Assembly: GCA_024663395.1 (NCBI GenBank)
Contig: JANFAH010000001.1
Coordinates: 5,332,001 to 5,396,000, forward strand
Source of the DNA: Pisolithus tinctorius
Lineage: Eukaryota > Basidiomycota > Agaricomycetes > Boletales > Pisolithaceae
Direction of reading: 5' to 3'
Length of the DNA: 64,000 nt
Each line of letters begins with the position of its first letter. The first letter of the stretch is position 1. The notes beneath the pieces are model-generated. The model did no database searches. It was not told the origin of the DNA and worked only from the letters and a program-made list of their open reading frames with translations. Below, piece after piece: positions 1-12,336 of this stretch. The position numbers and the translations under genes are program-made.

Positions 1-437
1 TAGTTGTTAGTTGTTTAACTTACTGGGACAAGGCCATAAAGTGTTCAAAAGCTCCAGGGGTCCTAGTATATCCTTGGCAACTTCTAAAGCTTCGATGAGA
101 GATCGGTCATTCTCCCAAAGTAAAAGGCACCTGAAACTAGTGTCAACAGAGGGCGCCACTGGCACCAATAAGGACTTACATAGATATTTGACTAGCCAAC
201 CACGTCACTTGGAATGGACGCCTGGCGAATGAATCGCTACAACTGTCCCCCATATGCTTTACCGATGCCGGGACTCTACTAACGAAGTAGCGAAGATGGC
301 GAACTGTTCGGAGGGTCGGAACAACTCTCGCACAAAGATGATACCGAAGCTTACGCCATTGTTCCGCATGTTTCCGAGTGAAGGAAGGCAAGTGGCCGGC
401 TCCAGGACCGTGGAAGCTGAATAGAACATACTTTAGG
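1..437. other. left-edge flank, no gene assigned
   Basis: This stretch lies downstream (3') of the transcription factor gene on the minus strand. I see short open frames on both strands but no splice-compatible protein of a known family, no tRNA and no clear repeat. It should hold the 3' untranslated region of the neighbouring gene. Confidence 0.4.
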
Positions 438-3230
438 TTAAAGGCACACGCACCAATTTGATATTGAAAAACCAACCTTTGCAGAGCGGAAGTTATCAGC
501 ATCTGGATGCTGTGATACGATTTAGGTCAGGGTAAATGAACAAAAAACTTTTTGAGGTTACGCACTTGTACACGTACTCCCGGCACATGTATAGTAAAGT
601 CATGTCCAGCCCACAGTTGTGGGAATCGAGTGCATCTTGGATCTCTTGCGCCTCCCTCCAGGCTTGTAACGCAATGTCTGCAGTTTCATCACTGGTAAAT
701 GTATTCTGCCGAAGCCGAGTGGTGCAGAAATTCCAAAGTAGCATGCTGCGGCAATAGAGTGCCCATATGGAGTCCTTAGGAGATTGCGCCTTAAGGTCGG
801 AAGAGCCACGTTCTGATGCTTCCCCAGGAAACAACAATCGGAACTGCGAAATTTGAACCCCAAAGCATCAGCAATCGCATCGATAGTCAGTTGCCGAATT
901 TGAGGAGTTCAGTGCGAAAAGGGCGTAGATTGTTGGATACCGTCATGATATGCTTGTTATGGAAACACTTACATTAGACGGGTCTGCCATAAAAAATCCA
1001 CTTGGTTCCTTCCGAGATGCAATGCAGCGTGACGTGTAGCTGGCCACGAGGCTAAGTGCACTCCAGCATAGCCTCCTACAGTCTTCTTTGTCAGCTTCGT
1101 CGGGGGTCCAAAGCGGATTGCAGGGCGGAACATAGGTCCAAAAAGGCGAGATTGGGTCAGATATCATAGTTGGGTTGGACGGCGAGGGCGTGCATGTACA
1201 TTTGCTTGCAGAAGGATGTGAATGGAGGTCATCTTTTCCAGTGGCACCGAACAGGCGTCTGCGGGCTGCGGGTACGGTGTTTGGAGTGAACGTCGACACG
1301 TCGGGTTCGTTGCTATCTATGAATGCCAGACCAAGTGAGCGGATAATGTGATCCAGTTGTAACAGGGACTTTCTCTCCCGTTCAGGTGTGTAAAGGGGAT
1401 GTGCCGAGGACTCGTATATAGCAAGCATCTGTTGTCACGTCAGAAAGAGTGCAGCAGGCGGAACCTAGACGCACCAGTGCTGCTCTCGCGAGATTGATGT
1501 CTATCAGTTGCGAACTCCACGAAGCCTCAAGTGAGGCATAGGCTTGATCCCTAAGCCATGCCGCCCGATTCTGTCCCGCGGTGCTCAGCCCCAATTCGCT
1601 GGACTTCATCAACGTCGTCACCGCCAAGCCCGCGAATATCAAACACAATTGCGACAACGAACGATCCTCCGAGGCAAACAGTCGTTGGACGAGGTGACGG
1701 ACATCGATTACAGGTAGCCAATGACCGCGGGTGGTAAAGCTAGCAGAGAATCAATGGCAACACTCGGACTCGGGGTCGAGGAACTCACACCAGGGACAAG
1801 TCATTAACGATATCATCCATCCTGAAGGTAGCATCTGTCAGGTTTGCTATGTACGCATGAAATTGTGCACATCTTACGATTCTTCCCGTGTTTTGGAGTA
1901 TCCTCCCAGTAAATTACTCCAGGATTCCTTAGGGTCATACTGGATGACTGGCGTGCTTGCCCCTCGAGATTTGTCCGGTTGCTGAAGAAGAAGTGGCACA
2001 TAAATGATCGGTGTCTCACCCCGACACAATGTGACACACCGTGGCATAGCTATCGGGCAGAGTGCGTGCTTGAGCCAACGAAAGTTCCGGGCGCCGAGGA
2101 GAAAGCGATGGTTGAGGAGGTTGATTGCCGGTATCCTGTTGAGTTCCGATGACGTTATGCTCGAGACCAATTCGTTGAGCTTGCACCTCGGCCTGAGGGT
2201 TTCCCGACGAAGTCCCAGCCTTTTTCCTTTTCGAGGGTGGCACAGGCGTTGAACCATCTGCAGGGCGTTTCTTGCACGAACGCTGGCGAGTGCCAGGCCG
2301 CTTGTCTGGTCCCCGACGCTTCGGGACGGCATCATACTGACACTCGTTCGATCGGCGGACGCAGTTGTGACATATCGGTCGTGTTGAATCACAACGGATC
2401 TTCCTCGCTCGACTTCGAAGGCACGTGAGATACGGTGATGACGATCTGGAGCCAAGTGAAGCTCACCACTGTCGACATGCTATGACCAGATTTGATGATT
2501 CTCGTCGTGGGTTGCTCTGTGCGCCCGACTGTTGTTGCTGCGGTGGTTGTTGGGGGGGTGGCGCAGGTGCGGGCTGGAGGAGTGGTTGGGGTTCTGGCTC
2601 GCGCTTGGGTATTATCGTTCGCTGGTCGCTTTCGGGGACAATCGGTGGGGATGCTGGTGCGCATGTGGGATATGAGTTATCGCGCGATACATCATCGGAA
2701 TACCTGCGGTGTGGGGCAGGGAGGTGGTAACTGAGACCTGGGCCCCCTCCTAACGCAGAAGAGAGAGGGAGCCGCGTGCCATGGTATGAATGGGGTGAGA
2801 TGTCAAGACCGAGATGATTTCGAGGGGCGATCGGGTAATCTTGAGAATACGGAGATGGCTGATGGGGGTGAGTGGCAGGGTGTATATCTAGCTGGTCGTC
2901 GTAGACGTGGTGTGAAGGCTGGGGAACGGACAGCTGAATGCTTTTGTAATCAAACTGGGAGGCAAGCACGCCGGCGGCGCTGTGTATGTCGAGCCGATCG
3001 TGGTGATACCGGACTTTATATTGTTCGGGGGGAGGTGTCAAGCAGAGACATTAGCCATGGCAGAAAAGAGAGCGAGGTTACTCACTACTGTCTCCGTGCG
3101 AGTGGGGAAAGTGGGCACCGAATATTGGAGAGTGCAGACCGGAGCCATCCTCGCTGGACTGTGGCCCATCGTCAACGATGATGCCGTGAGGGAACTGAGC
3201 GTAAACATCGCCGTTTGAGCTGGCGACCAT
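438..3230 (-). CDS. Zn2Cys6 fungal-specific transcription factor
   Basis: Multi-exon gene encoding a nuclear DNA-binding regulator. Exon 1 (3086-3230) starts MVASSNGDVYAQF. Exon 2 (2467-3013) is rich in His, Pro and Tyr and ends ...VIACRQ; its last bases TG join T after a 54-nt intron (2413-2466) to make the second zinc cysteine. The cluster reads C-RQ-C-RARKIR-C-DSTRPI-C-HN-C-VRRSNE-C, a complete CX2CX6CX6CX2CX6C, followed by the basic stretch KRRGPDKRPGTRQRS. A Pro/Lys-rich linker follows, then helical segments typical of the Fungal_trans region (LSQLCLIFAGLAV, SLGLAFID, CRRLCWSALSLVASY near 1382-1657 and 976-1428), then LFPGE and CREYVYKC (496-837). The last exon gives HPDADNFRSAK and I place the stop at 438. 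About eight introns are needed. The middle splice sites (1657-2016) and the 3' end are less certain than the zinc cluster. No target genes can be inferred. Confidence 0.82.
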
Positions 3231-4762
3231 TTGGTTGAGACGTGGTGGGTGTAAGGAATTGGAGATCAAAGAGGACAACAATGAGGACGAGCACTGCAGC
3301 GCTGGTTTTCGATTGCCACGCGAGATTGGGATTGGGAGGGGGAGAGGGTGTCTCATGGACAGGCCCACGAACGACGACACAGGGAAGCTTATGAAACGAT
3401 CCCTGCCGTATTCGAGAAGAACACCGAAGATCACAGGATCTCGATCCGGGATCACAAAAAAATCTCACCAAACGTGGCAGAATCTGCGCAAATCTCGTGA
3501 CCCCTCCACCCTCCCATCTTTTTGGTCAGAATATCCACCCGCCGAAATCGGACTCTGCGGGTGACTTGTCGTTTGCTTAGCTCGAGTCCCGTTTACTCGG
3601 GACCGTCCTATCAGGTTATTTGCATCGCGGCCATCCCAGCTGACCGGACGCGAGAAGCTCCCCCTTTCTACGTGGCTTCCCCCACAACGTTCCATAATCT
3701 TAGTACTGCGCATATCCACCAACTCCAGAAAACTTGACGGGGCCCGCCGCCCGAGACGACCGCCGGATCTTGGGTCGCCGTGTCTGTTCCTGAACGTTGT
3801 CAGGTAATCTCAGAACTCTAAATTCTTCCAATTGTAAAAAAAAATGCCAGAATTAGCCAGCCCACAAATAAAGGTTTTCCCCCCTCGAATTTCACTTTCA
3901 GGCTTTCCATTTCGCCAGTTCCATCAGAACCCCAGCTCTCCAATTTGTTTTTCACGTATCCATGCTCCTCCGCGGCCTGCTGCGTCCACCTGGCCCTCGT
4001 ATCGCCTCTCCAATCACCCCCTCCACATCATCATCCATCACAGCGTCATGAGGGAATGCCCATTTCGATAGCCTTTTACATACTCATCATGATGTCATCA
4101 CCATCACCCTTTCCCACACAGGAAACACTTGTCCCGCCTGCCACAATGACTCTGTCTCTTTCCCCATCCTGTACATCCATGTGATCCACTAATGGACTGA
4201 CTCCTGTCTGATGTGTGGTGTGTGGAATCCAACGACTGCCAGCAAGCACTATAATTTAGCCACTTGTCATGCATGTCATGTTACCTACCGGCTTTGGGCC
4301 CAAATGTACAACTTGTGACCACAAAACTTCCTTTTCTGGAATACTCCGTCTTCCAAGCCTCTGGCACTGCGTTCCCCGTCGTCAGCAGGTAGCATCTCAT
4401 GTTTTCGTGGCTGCTCTCTTGCTGCGGGAGACGGAGACGTCAGCATGATCCAGAGGTATCTCCTTACTTTACTCCCCATTCGGAGGGCCAACTGTTCAAT
4501 TTTTAGAGCATTCCCAATGAACGCACACCTATCATCCCGGCGACCGAAGACATACAAATGCAAGCTACCTCTTTCATCCCCGTTTGTACTTCTGAGTGAC
4601 CTTTGTCCCCCCAAAAAAAACAGAGCCCAGCCTCGTGTCGTCGACCACCAAAAGCTCAAGGACAGACTTGGTTCAGTCCTCAAATCAAAGGAAACGTACG
4701 CGTTGCCCATGATTAACCCTGTCAACCATTCCGCCTAAACACATAGCCCTCTAAATAGGAAA
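3231..4762. promoter_or_regulatory. divergent intergenic region
   Basis: About 1.5 kb between the minus-strand transcription factor and a plus-strand hypothetical gene, so it should carry both promoters. It contains pyrimidine-rich stretches (3880-4200) and short A-runs near 3836-3843 and 4613-4620. I see no convincing coding exon, TATA box or repeat. Open frames here lack splice context and family similarity. Confidence 0.4.
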
Positions 4763-5654
4763 ATGGTGAATGTAAATGCGCAGTTTCCGTTCAACCTTCA
4801 CAACCAGCGTCTGGACGAGCCCTCTCCTTCCCGGTCATCGCGCAACGTCTCAGGGGGAACATATGGCAGCGGCAGCCGTGCTTCCCTTTCGCCCCGGCCC
4901 TCCCTTAAAAAGTCTCACTCTAGTGTATCTATCCATCCTGATCAAGAAGATCTGTTTTCCTCTCAAGTTCTAGCCGCAAATGGTAACCGCCTTCCTGCAA
5001 TCTTGAACATGAGACTAGTCAAAGCGGAGAGACCCACCGGCAGCCATGGGCTGACAAACGACCAGGGATGTGCTTTGTCTCGTGGCGAGCAACCCGAAAG
5101 ATCCGGTTTTTCTGAACAAGATGATAGCTCGCCACCGGCATTAGCAAACGAAACCCACCCACCCGCCAGTGAAGGCAACCGGCCAAGTCCGATTCATCCA
5201 CAACCTTCGCTTCCTGAAGACCTACCACGTCAAGAGGTAAGCCTTCTTAGGTGATCAGTGACTCGTCCCTTCGTCGTGTGATCTGACACTTGGTTCCGTG
5301 GAGGTTGTTGAACCTCGTTCCCCAGAAAGTTTTATCATTCATGACGCTGGTGCTGTGTCACGCTCTTGGAGAGATTGAGTGCCCTCATATATGCATTCGT
5401 TCCCCGCGCCCAATTCAGGCGTTGCTAGTTATCTCAATGAGGTCGCTTTTTTTTTACCTAAGCAAATTTTGCATTTTTATTGTATGACCGTGATTTTTCC
5501 TTTGTAGTTCTCTCCGACCTGCTCATGGTGTGAACAAAGAAGTTGGCTTAGCGGACGTTGAACCTAAAACTCCGTCGCGCCATGCAAAAAATTCTTCCGA
5601 CCTTCGGACGAAACACCATGATGCATTGCTGGGAACATTCAATTGACACAGGCA
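4763..5654 (+). CDS. serine/proline-rich hypothetical protein, 3' end unresolved
   Basis: The first exon (4763-5236) begins MVNVNAQFPFNL and encodes about 158 residues rich in Ser, Pro and Arg, consistent with an intrinsically disordered protein. A good donor (GTAAGC after Gln-Glu) is followed by a branch-like CTGAC and an acceptor near 5302, giving VVEPRSPESFIIHDAG. That frame stops at 5373 unless another intron intervenes. A later frame, LRPAHGVNKEVGLADVEPK (5518-5654), also follows a good TTGTAG acceptor and ends ALLGTFN-stop, so it may be the last exon. I do not recognise the family. The gene could end at 5373, reach 5654, or be partly decayed. No function is proposed. Confidence 0.35.
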
Positions 5655-6538
5655 GACCCGTAACTCAACACGTTTTGCAAGCCAGAAAAGACGACTTACA
5701 ATATGTGGTTCAACGCTTTTCCACGCGCTACGTGTTTGAATCTGATCTGTGCTGCGTTGGAATTTTTGATGACCCCTGTATGCCCTGAGCATTGTCAGTG
5801 ACGGCTTCCGTGTCGTACAGCAAGGTGACAGTTTCCCGACCTACGCACTGCCTCGGATAAGACGAACAACACATGAAACGTCTATGCGTGGTAAGCTGTC
5901 GGACACGTCTGTTTCGCGAATTCGCTCCAGACTGTAACTCGTGGAAGTCTTCTTTCCCTGCGTTTCCTGGTGATACCTTTGTAACGCCTTTGTAATGAAG
6001 TTCACTAATAATACATGTAGTCTCTTTTGTTTCAACCTACTTGGGACACTAGAGTTGCCCGTGATATGATACCTAAGTGGGATCTGGATCTGGATTCGAG
6101 ATGTGACGCATAATGGCAAGAGCGACAACCTCGGAAAAACATATCAGGCTGGGAAGCTCTGGGAAGATGAATCAATCTTTAGGTGAAAAGCCCCCGAGCA
6201 ATTTCAAACCTTTAAACTTTGTTGTGCATATGGGGCTAGGATATATCAAGGGGGTCTTACCAGCTATCCCTGCCTATCTCGGCATTCGACCTCAGCTGCT
6301 TGTCGGGATGGGAAATATAATACCCTCACGAGTCTTTCAGACTTCACTGCGGGTTTTGCATTGTTGACAGCCTCCCCCGGACTGCTCCGATGACGAGTCG
6401 AGGATGTAAGTAATATACAGTGCGAGAGAATTTGTATTACACATCTAGCAGGGCTGTCAAATGTGGAACTGTATACTTCAGTATGAGGTGATGCGGTTAT
6501 ATTGTTCTACCACCAGCAAGGCGTGCGCCCATAATTCA
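5655..6538. other. intergenic, no gene assigned
   Basis: Lies between the serine-rich hypothetical gene and the 3' end of the DUF6593 gene. Short open frames on both strands (for example 6113-6367 plus) have no recognisable family or splice context. No RNA gene or repeat is evident. Confidence 0.35.
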
Positions 6539-7260
6539 TCAGAGGTTATGAGCCACTATGTGCCTCATAATTGTCAACGTGGCAAGTATCTCTGGCAGAG
6601 CTGTCAATTGGAACCAATCTGGTAAATCGACAAATAAAATCTCTTGCCTACTGCAAGATGGGGATACGCTTCGTCAATTGTCAGCACGCACCCCGAGGAG
6701 CTAATGTACTCAGGTTCCCCGACCACCTTCAATGAATATGTCGCCACCAGTTGCTGGTTCTGACGGGTGCACTACACGTGCTGTCTCAGGAATCTGGCAT
6801 CCCATATAGCCAGTGGGAACCCACAGTCCATTCATAGCCTTTCGTAGCATGCCAACTCCATTGATACTCTTCCCCATCTGATGCCAGGAATTTCCTCGAC
6901 CTGGAACTGGGGAATATGTCAGCGATCGAAACAGGTCACCTATCACCGCTGGGGTGCTGACCTGGCAAACGGTGACACCCTTCTTAGGTACTCGCCCATC
7001 GCCACGGGCGACCGTGATTCGAATGTAATCGTGCCCAGAGAGTTGTCTGGGCCAAAAGCGAGAGCAACCAGTGCACGGGAAACTTCGCGTTCGTGTCCAT
7101 GAGTCACATTGTGAATCATGTACGCTGTATGTGTTTGGACCTGAGCTGTGCAACGGAGACGCAAACGTAACCGATCATTGATGTCAATGAAGTCGGATCC
7201 AGTGAGTTCTCCCGTTTTATCCTCTAGAATGTATGGCATGCCATAGGTGGTGGTGTCCAT
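6539..7260 (-). CDS. DUF6593 family protein
   Basis: Four exons (7260-6962, 6906-6825, 6771-6648, 6591-6539) give a protein of about 185 residues. It starts MDTTTYGMPYILEDKTGELT and continues with DFIDINDRLRLRLR, ALVALAFGPDNSLGTITF, SRKFLASDGEEYQWSWHA and KGYEWT-C, then a C-terminal LATLTIMRHIVAHNL. The FxASDGxxYxW block and the terminal ILATLTIMRHI match the basidiomycete DUF6593/small globular family, whose function is unknown. Introns 1 and 2 are ordinary GT-AG (55 and 53 nt). The third is best explained as a GC-AG intron (6592-6647, AG/GCAAGA donor) giving HLAVEILATL. A GT alternative four bases upstream with a shifted acceptor also keeps frame but gives HLAILATL. No signal peptide or membrane segment is visible. 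The family assignment is from memory of conserved motifs. Confidence 0.8.
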
Positions 7261-8511
7261 GACTGACGAGTTATCAAGACACAGGAGATATTGATGACGA
7301 CGCCTCTCTTGCAGTTGTCCGGGGATACCTTAGTCGTGTACGACTCCTATATGAGTGTCCTGAGAGTGGAGCGCTGGGACGAACGTACTGCATCCCGGTG
7401 AATAATGGTGTCAAAGACAACGATGGATAAGCAAGGCACATAGCGAGCCACACACGGCGCCAGCATAATATCTCACCAACCACATATCCTAAAAGAGTTC
7501 CATCAGTGGCCGCGCGTCTCCAGGTCTGGAGTTGCAATCAACACGGAATGGGTAAGCACGTTGCGGAAGACGAGAAAGTCGTGGCCGTGACTTCTGAATG
7601 TGAGGGTATTACACCAACTTCTCCATATACCGGCGAAGATGCATGGCCATACACAATGCAAGACCCCATCTGAGTAAAACTCTAATCTCACTCGGGATCA
7701 CCAATCGGTGACGAGGGCCACGCGCAAAGAACAGCGCTATCTACACGCGCGTTTGAAGTCAACCGAATGGTTTGAACAAGGTTTGCTGGGCAGCCGCGTG
7801 ACAGGTAATAGGTCAGCTGGCGGAAAGCCATGAGGCGTGGAGGCAAGTCCGCTGGTCTGGCACAATATACATGTCGCGCTGGTATCAAGCTTCAGTCCGA
7901 TCAACGGCTTCGCCATTTTTGCCAAAGCTTCCTGTGATGGGTAGATTTGGTCTTCTAGGGGCGGAAGTGCAGTAAGTATCATGAAAGTAAAAACTATAGC
8001 TGTGAGATTAATGGGTCCCGGCTTAGGGCGTAGCCGGGCCAACATGTGGAGGGCGCGCCACCGGCCTTGATCTTGTTCGAATAAGACGCACAGATGAGAG
8101 TTGACGGAAGACATCAATGCCGCAAGTTTCGTTTTAATTTGCCACTATCATCGGAACGCGAGCGCCATGAATCATTCACATTGTTAGTTGGTTCGAGTGG
8201 TGGCGACATGCGCCATAGGCAATCTGTCAAAAGTGGTCTTCCATCTGCTGTGATGATGTCAGGAGATAATGGTTCGTCGGACATCCTGGGCAAGGGGGTT
8301 CCGTTAAATGAAATCATACTGACGCCCCAGAAGAGGCACTAAGCAACACGTTATCACATATGAATAGAGCATGTATCGCGGTGGATGGTGCAATGGGAAA
8401 GACCTGTTAGTGCAAGCGGTAAGGGGATTGTGTCCAAAAGTATGAACATGTAATGCGATAGTGGCACGCTCGCCACGCTGGTAACAGAGGACGGTCTGCC
8501 TAATCATCACT
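7261..8511. other. unassigned interval with weak minus-strand coding signal
   Basis: Several minus-strand frames read plausibly (near 8317-8114, 8104-7745 with QEALAKMAKPLIGLKL, and 7680-7590), but I could not join them into a protein of known family. It could be the remains of a gene, a fast-evolving small gene, or chance. The upstream promoter of the DUF6593 gene must lie next to 7261. Confidence 0.25.
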
Positions 8512-9257
8512 CTAACGAGCGCTAGACCTGTGCCGCACTGCACTCGGATCCCGCGGTCTCCTACCATCCCGTGCTCTACCATGTCCTCGTTCGATAGAGT
8601 CGTAATCTCTCACGCGGTCTGCACGCTTTGCGCCACCGTCGGGAGAACGTGAGCGAGACCGGCGTGTACACCTGTCCTCGGTGTCTCGCTTCCGGTGCGG
8701 CGGCGACCTCGACAGGGAACGGGTACGATCCCGATGCCTATCCTGATTACGCGTCGCCTTCCTTGCCTCCTTCCGCGCCTTCTTCAGTTCCTTGCGCTCT
8801 GCTTTTCGCCGCTTTCTTTCATCTTCCCGTTTTGTTTCATCATCTGGTATCAAGTTTGGAACACTCGCTGAGGAGGCCAAAGGTTGACTATTCGACGTCG
8901 GAGAAAACCCGCTGTCGAATGTGAATACCTACCAGGCAATGAGTCAGGGGGGAGAACGTACAGCGCCACAGCGAGTGCCTCAGCCTCAGCTTCCTTGACT
9001 TTGCGTATCTCTTCGTCCCTCTCAGCCTGAGTTTGGGATTCTTCCCTGCCATACCAATGAATGTCCTTGTTCTTCTGCCATCTCCCCGTTGGTGCATTGA
9101 TGCTGTGTCCGAGATAATGCTATTGGCTGCCTCAGCGTATTAGTCCTACAAGAGGTGTTGGAAGATTACGCACTTCTCTGTCCTTGTCCGCGGCCACATC
9201 AGACCACTTGAATTGGGCTTGCCCGCCGCGAGTTCCGCCACGGACTGGCTCGAACAT
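8512..9257 (-). CDS. MMTAG2-like (multiple myeloma tumor-associated protein 2 family)
   Basis: Three exons (9257-9174, 9119-8962, 8911-8512) encode 213 residues. The N-terminus MFEPVRGGTRGGQAQFKWSD, then DREHYLGHSINAPTGRWQKN, HWYGRE and IRKVKEAEAEALAVALGF are the conserved core of the MMTAG2 / kinase-phosphorylation-domain family. These proteins are nuclear and associated with spliceosomal or RNA-processing factors in animals. The C-terminal half is highly charged, with Lys/Arg/Glu-rich helices and an Arg-Ser/Arg-Asp tail (RTRSLSRSPPHRKRD), like SR-type splicing proteins. Introns are 54 nt (9120-9173) and 50 nt (8912-8961, branch CTGAC). The start is the only ATG that gives the conserved MxxPVRGG opening. 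A role in pre-mRNA processing is inferred from the family and the RS tail. Confidence 0.88.
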
Positions 9258-10897
9258 TTACTATGAAAGCCTAAGCTGCGGTACTTGTACTCTGTGATCG
9301 TTGTTTGTTCATCCACAGCGAGACCCTACTTAGTTGCTTATGTAACATATCGACGGCTAATACCCTCCGCTTCTGGAGCTCGTTCATCTCCCCTCTGAAT
9401 CCCAATGCCACTCGTTTCGTATTTAACATTTAATCTCGGCTTACCCAGGCAAGAAGTTGTGCGAACCGTAGTGCCTGTCTGTCGCTATCTGCTGTTCAAC
9501 CGCTTTGACTCCGTGTGACCTTGGCATTATTTAGTACTTACCGGCCCCTAGGATAAGTCGGCATGAAATGTTCGTTACCAGGGTTCGCATCGAAATCGGA
9601 ATACTCAAAACAGGGGTCTGGCTTAGATATGTAGGCATTCGCCATACTTCAGCACGTGTAGCTCGAGTCCCTGGGTTGAAATACGGAGAGCGCTGCAGTG
9701 CCAGGAGTGGAGGATACACAGTATCGGCGACGTTCTGCTCCGATGTATAGGGTAATACCAATGGTTCAGGGTTACTTTACACGATGGTCCAGAGTGATCG
9801 CTAGCTCTCGTGCAATAAACCACCTAGGTAATTAGTCGAGCATACCTGCGGGACGAGCCACGGCTTGACACACGCAGACCGGGTTTGTCCATCCGTCGCA
9901 CACTGTTAGCGCCCATCGGCTGCAAGTCCTGGCACAGAAGATTCGCCCAAAGTTTGATTTCGAGCGTGTAACACCAACGCGTCGCGTCCATTTACAAAGT
10001 TTTCGAATTATTTTTTTCTTCTATTCCACGCAAACCTACACCGTTAGCAAGCATTCTTGCCCTCACTCCGCCATGACACCGGTCATTGCTCAGATATCAA
10101 GCGGAAGAACACGCGAACAGATATTCCTAGACAAGGGAGCTGTTTTCCGACGGAACTGGGAGTAAACTGGAATAGTCCGGCTTTCGCAAAACAAGCCAAT
10201 GCCACCAGCCATGCGTTCACTTCGGCCCCAAGCCCTCCCTTGGGCCCCCTGACATGCTATCTCTGACAAGCTCCGCGGTTCCCAGCTGGTCGTCACGCTC
10301 TTACGCCTGGCGCTGAGAATATCGATCCACACTGTCGGCTGAGGTTGCATCCTAGGCGGTCTGCACCAGAACTATTCGTGTTCCGAGGATTTCAAGTGAG
10401 TGCACTGCGCTTGGGAGTAAGACTTGCATGTCTGACTGGATTCGATTGCGTTCTTGCCATCATCATCTCGGGCGTTAGGATCAATGGCGGGTCTTCGGAA
10501 TATACCTTATCCTCGACCAAACAAGGCACGCAAATTCAAAAAATATCTTATCTCGACGAACAAACTTGGCCTGGTTGTTTTTTCTGGAAACGATATGGCG
10601 ATTCGGGGCAATGCGCGCGAGACTGCGACGACTGTGATGTCATAGTTGTGTGTATCTTATTTTTCAGTGGTATTTTCAGTTTTCTTTTTCTTTTTTTTTT
10701 TTTCTTTTTTTAATAAAAAATCCAGGTTATCAATCCCGTGATTTTGTTGATGTGTTTCGTTTGGCGCACGGGCCCGCGTGGCAAACGTTGCTGCATGTGG
10801 AAATAGCCGAGCAGAACCTCCGTGTGTTCCTCAACCATCCTTTTATCGGTTGCACAACTGCTCCGCAACTTCTCCTGTCCACTCGCCCAAGTGCACG
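9258..10897. promoter_or_regulatory. long divergent intergenic region
   Basis: About 1.6 kb between the starts of the MMTAG2-like and PWWP genes. It contains an ACGCGT motif directly extended to ACGCGTCGCGT at 9977-9987, which resembles the MluI cell-cycle box, and a T-rich tract at 10677-10711. Open frames such as 10345-10713 end in poly-Phe from the T tract and look spurious. No convincing gene is seen. Confidence 0.35.
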
Positions 10898-12336
10898 ATG
10901 AGCAAAAAGGCCACTAAGAATCAGGAACCAGAGGCTACATATACTGAGCGCGACATCGTGCTCGCCAAAGTACGCGGCTTTCCTCCGTGGCCGGGAATGG
11001 TACGTCGCGTCACCTATCCTTGCGCCCTCCAACCAGCTCATTCGCGTTCATTGTACTCCAGGTCGTGAATCCTGACAGCGTTCCCCCATCTGTCTCCAAA
11101 GAACGTCCCACGGGCAAGAAAGCTACATTTTACTGCGTCAGATTTTTCCCAGCTGGGGACTTGTATGCCAACTCGCCCCTTTTTTGTATTACGGATCACT
11201 CAGATTCTTTGAACAGCGCTTGGCTTGTGGCCAAAGATATCTCCAAACTGAAGGAGCACGAAATCCAAGCGTATATCAGTGAACCACACAAGAAAAACGC
11301 CGACCTCCTAGCAGGCTATCGCATTGCCCTGGAGCCCGAGAAGTGGGAAAAGGAAAGAGAGAATGCTGATCTCATTGCTGCGGAACAAGAAGACAATGCG
11401 TCTGTTGATCAACTTGACAGTGAGCAAGACGAAGACGAGAAGAAACTATCCAAGGCAAAGAAGCGCAAGCGAGATTCGGATGCTGCAGCGAAACCCAAGT
11501 CTAAAGCTAAGGCCAAGACAGACAAAAAGACTTCTGTGAAAGGTAGGAAGAACGGAACCAAGTCGAAGGAAATGGTCGAGTCTGAGGACGACGGTGACCA
11601 AGACGCTGAGGGTGAAGGCGGCGACGTGGCTTCGGGCGCTAAAGCAGCACCACCGCCTTCGAAGAAGTTGAGGCGGGACAAGGATGAAGACGTCGATGGT
11701 ACGTATCATTTTTTCTTCAGTGAGATGACGATTTCTTTGACCGTCCGTGTTATCAGTCAAAATGGAGTCCGATCCTGAAGCAAGGAAAGTCAGGGAGTGG
11801 CGGCACAAACTTCAGAAGGCACTTTTGGGTAGCAAAGGCCTTCCATCACCCGATGTATGTCGCAATGTGGATCTGTCCCCTTTGACGTTACTCATTTTTG
11901 CTAGGAAATGCCAGGTCTTGATCAACTTTTCACAACTGTCGAGAAATACGACCATCCAAACCTCATTGACTACCTCTCCGTGCGTCTCCCATTTCTGGAG
12001 TCGACGGTGTTATGCGCCTGACCTCTACCTCCCCGAACATGCTGGCAGTTTTCCAAAATCGGCAAGGTCATGCGTCACATTGCTGCATTATCCGCGGAAA
12101 AAGTGCCCCGAGATGAGGAATTCCACTTCCGAACGCGCGCAAAGGCCTTGGTAGAGAAATGGCATACCATAGTTGACGCCAGAAAGGCAAATGAAGGTGG
12201 AGAGGCCGCACCAAATGGCACCTCAGCAGAAGCAGCAGGGGCTTCACCAACGCAGAATGCTACGTCGACAGCAGCAGCCGCAGAAGGGGAAAATGGCGAC
12301 GCGGCAGGGGATATATCTATGCTGTCTGCTGTATGA
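10898..12336 (+). CDS. PWWP-domain chromatin protein with LEDGF/TFIIS N-type domain
   Basis: Five exons (10898-10999, 11062-11698, 11757-11854, 11905-11979, 12049-12336) encode 399 residues. The N-terminal DIVLAKVRGFPPWPGMVVNP is a PWWP domain with the motif written PPWPGM; it continues through YCVRFFPAGDLYAN and WLVAKDISKL. PWWP domains bind methylated histone H3K36 nucleosomes. A long acidic and Lys-rich linker with nuclear localisation-like clusters (KKRKRD, KKLRRDK) follows. The C-terminal part (EWRHKLQKALLG, LDQLFTTVEKYDHPNLIDYL, FSKIGKVMRHIAAL, AKALVEKWHTIV) is a four-helix TFIIS N-terminal/LEDGF IBD-like domain. The combination resembles LEDGF/HDGF proteins and yeast Ioc4-type factors that connect transcribed chromatin to elongation machinery. 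The tail is Ala/Gly-rich and likely disordered. Confidence 0.88.

Noticed and set aside
2389..2664. Apparent Cys-to-Ser mutation in the zinc cluster (CLRSRARKIRC)
   Set aside because: It comes from reading through an intron. Splicing TG/T restores ACRQCRARKIRC.
10345..10713. Plus-strand open frame of 122 residues
   Set aside because: Ends in poly-Phe from a T tract and has no family, splice context or start context.
11446..11808. Minus-strand frame opposite the PWWP gene
   Set aside because: Shadow of a Lys/Glu-rich coding region in the plus strand.
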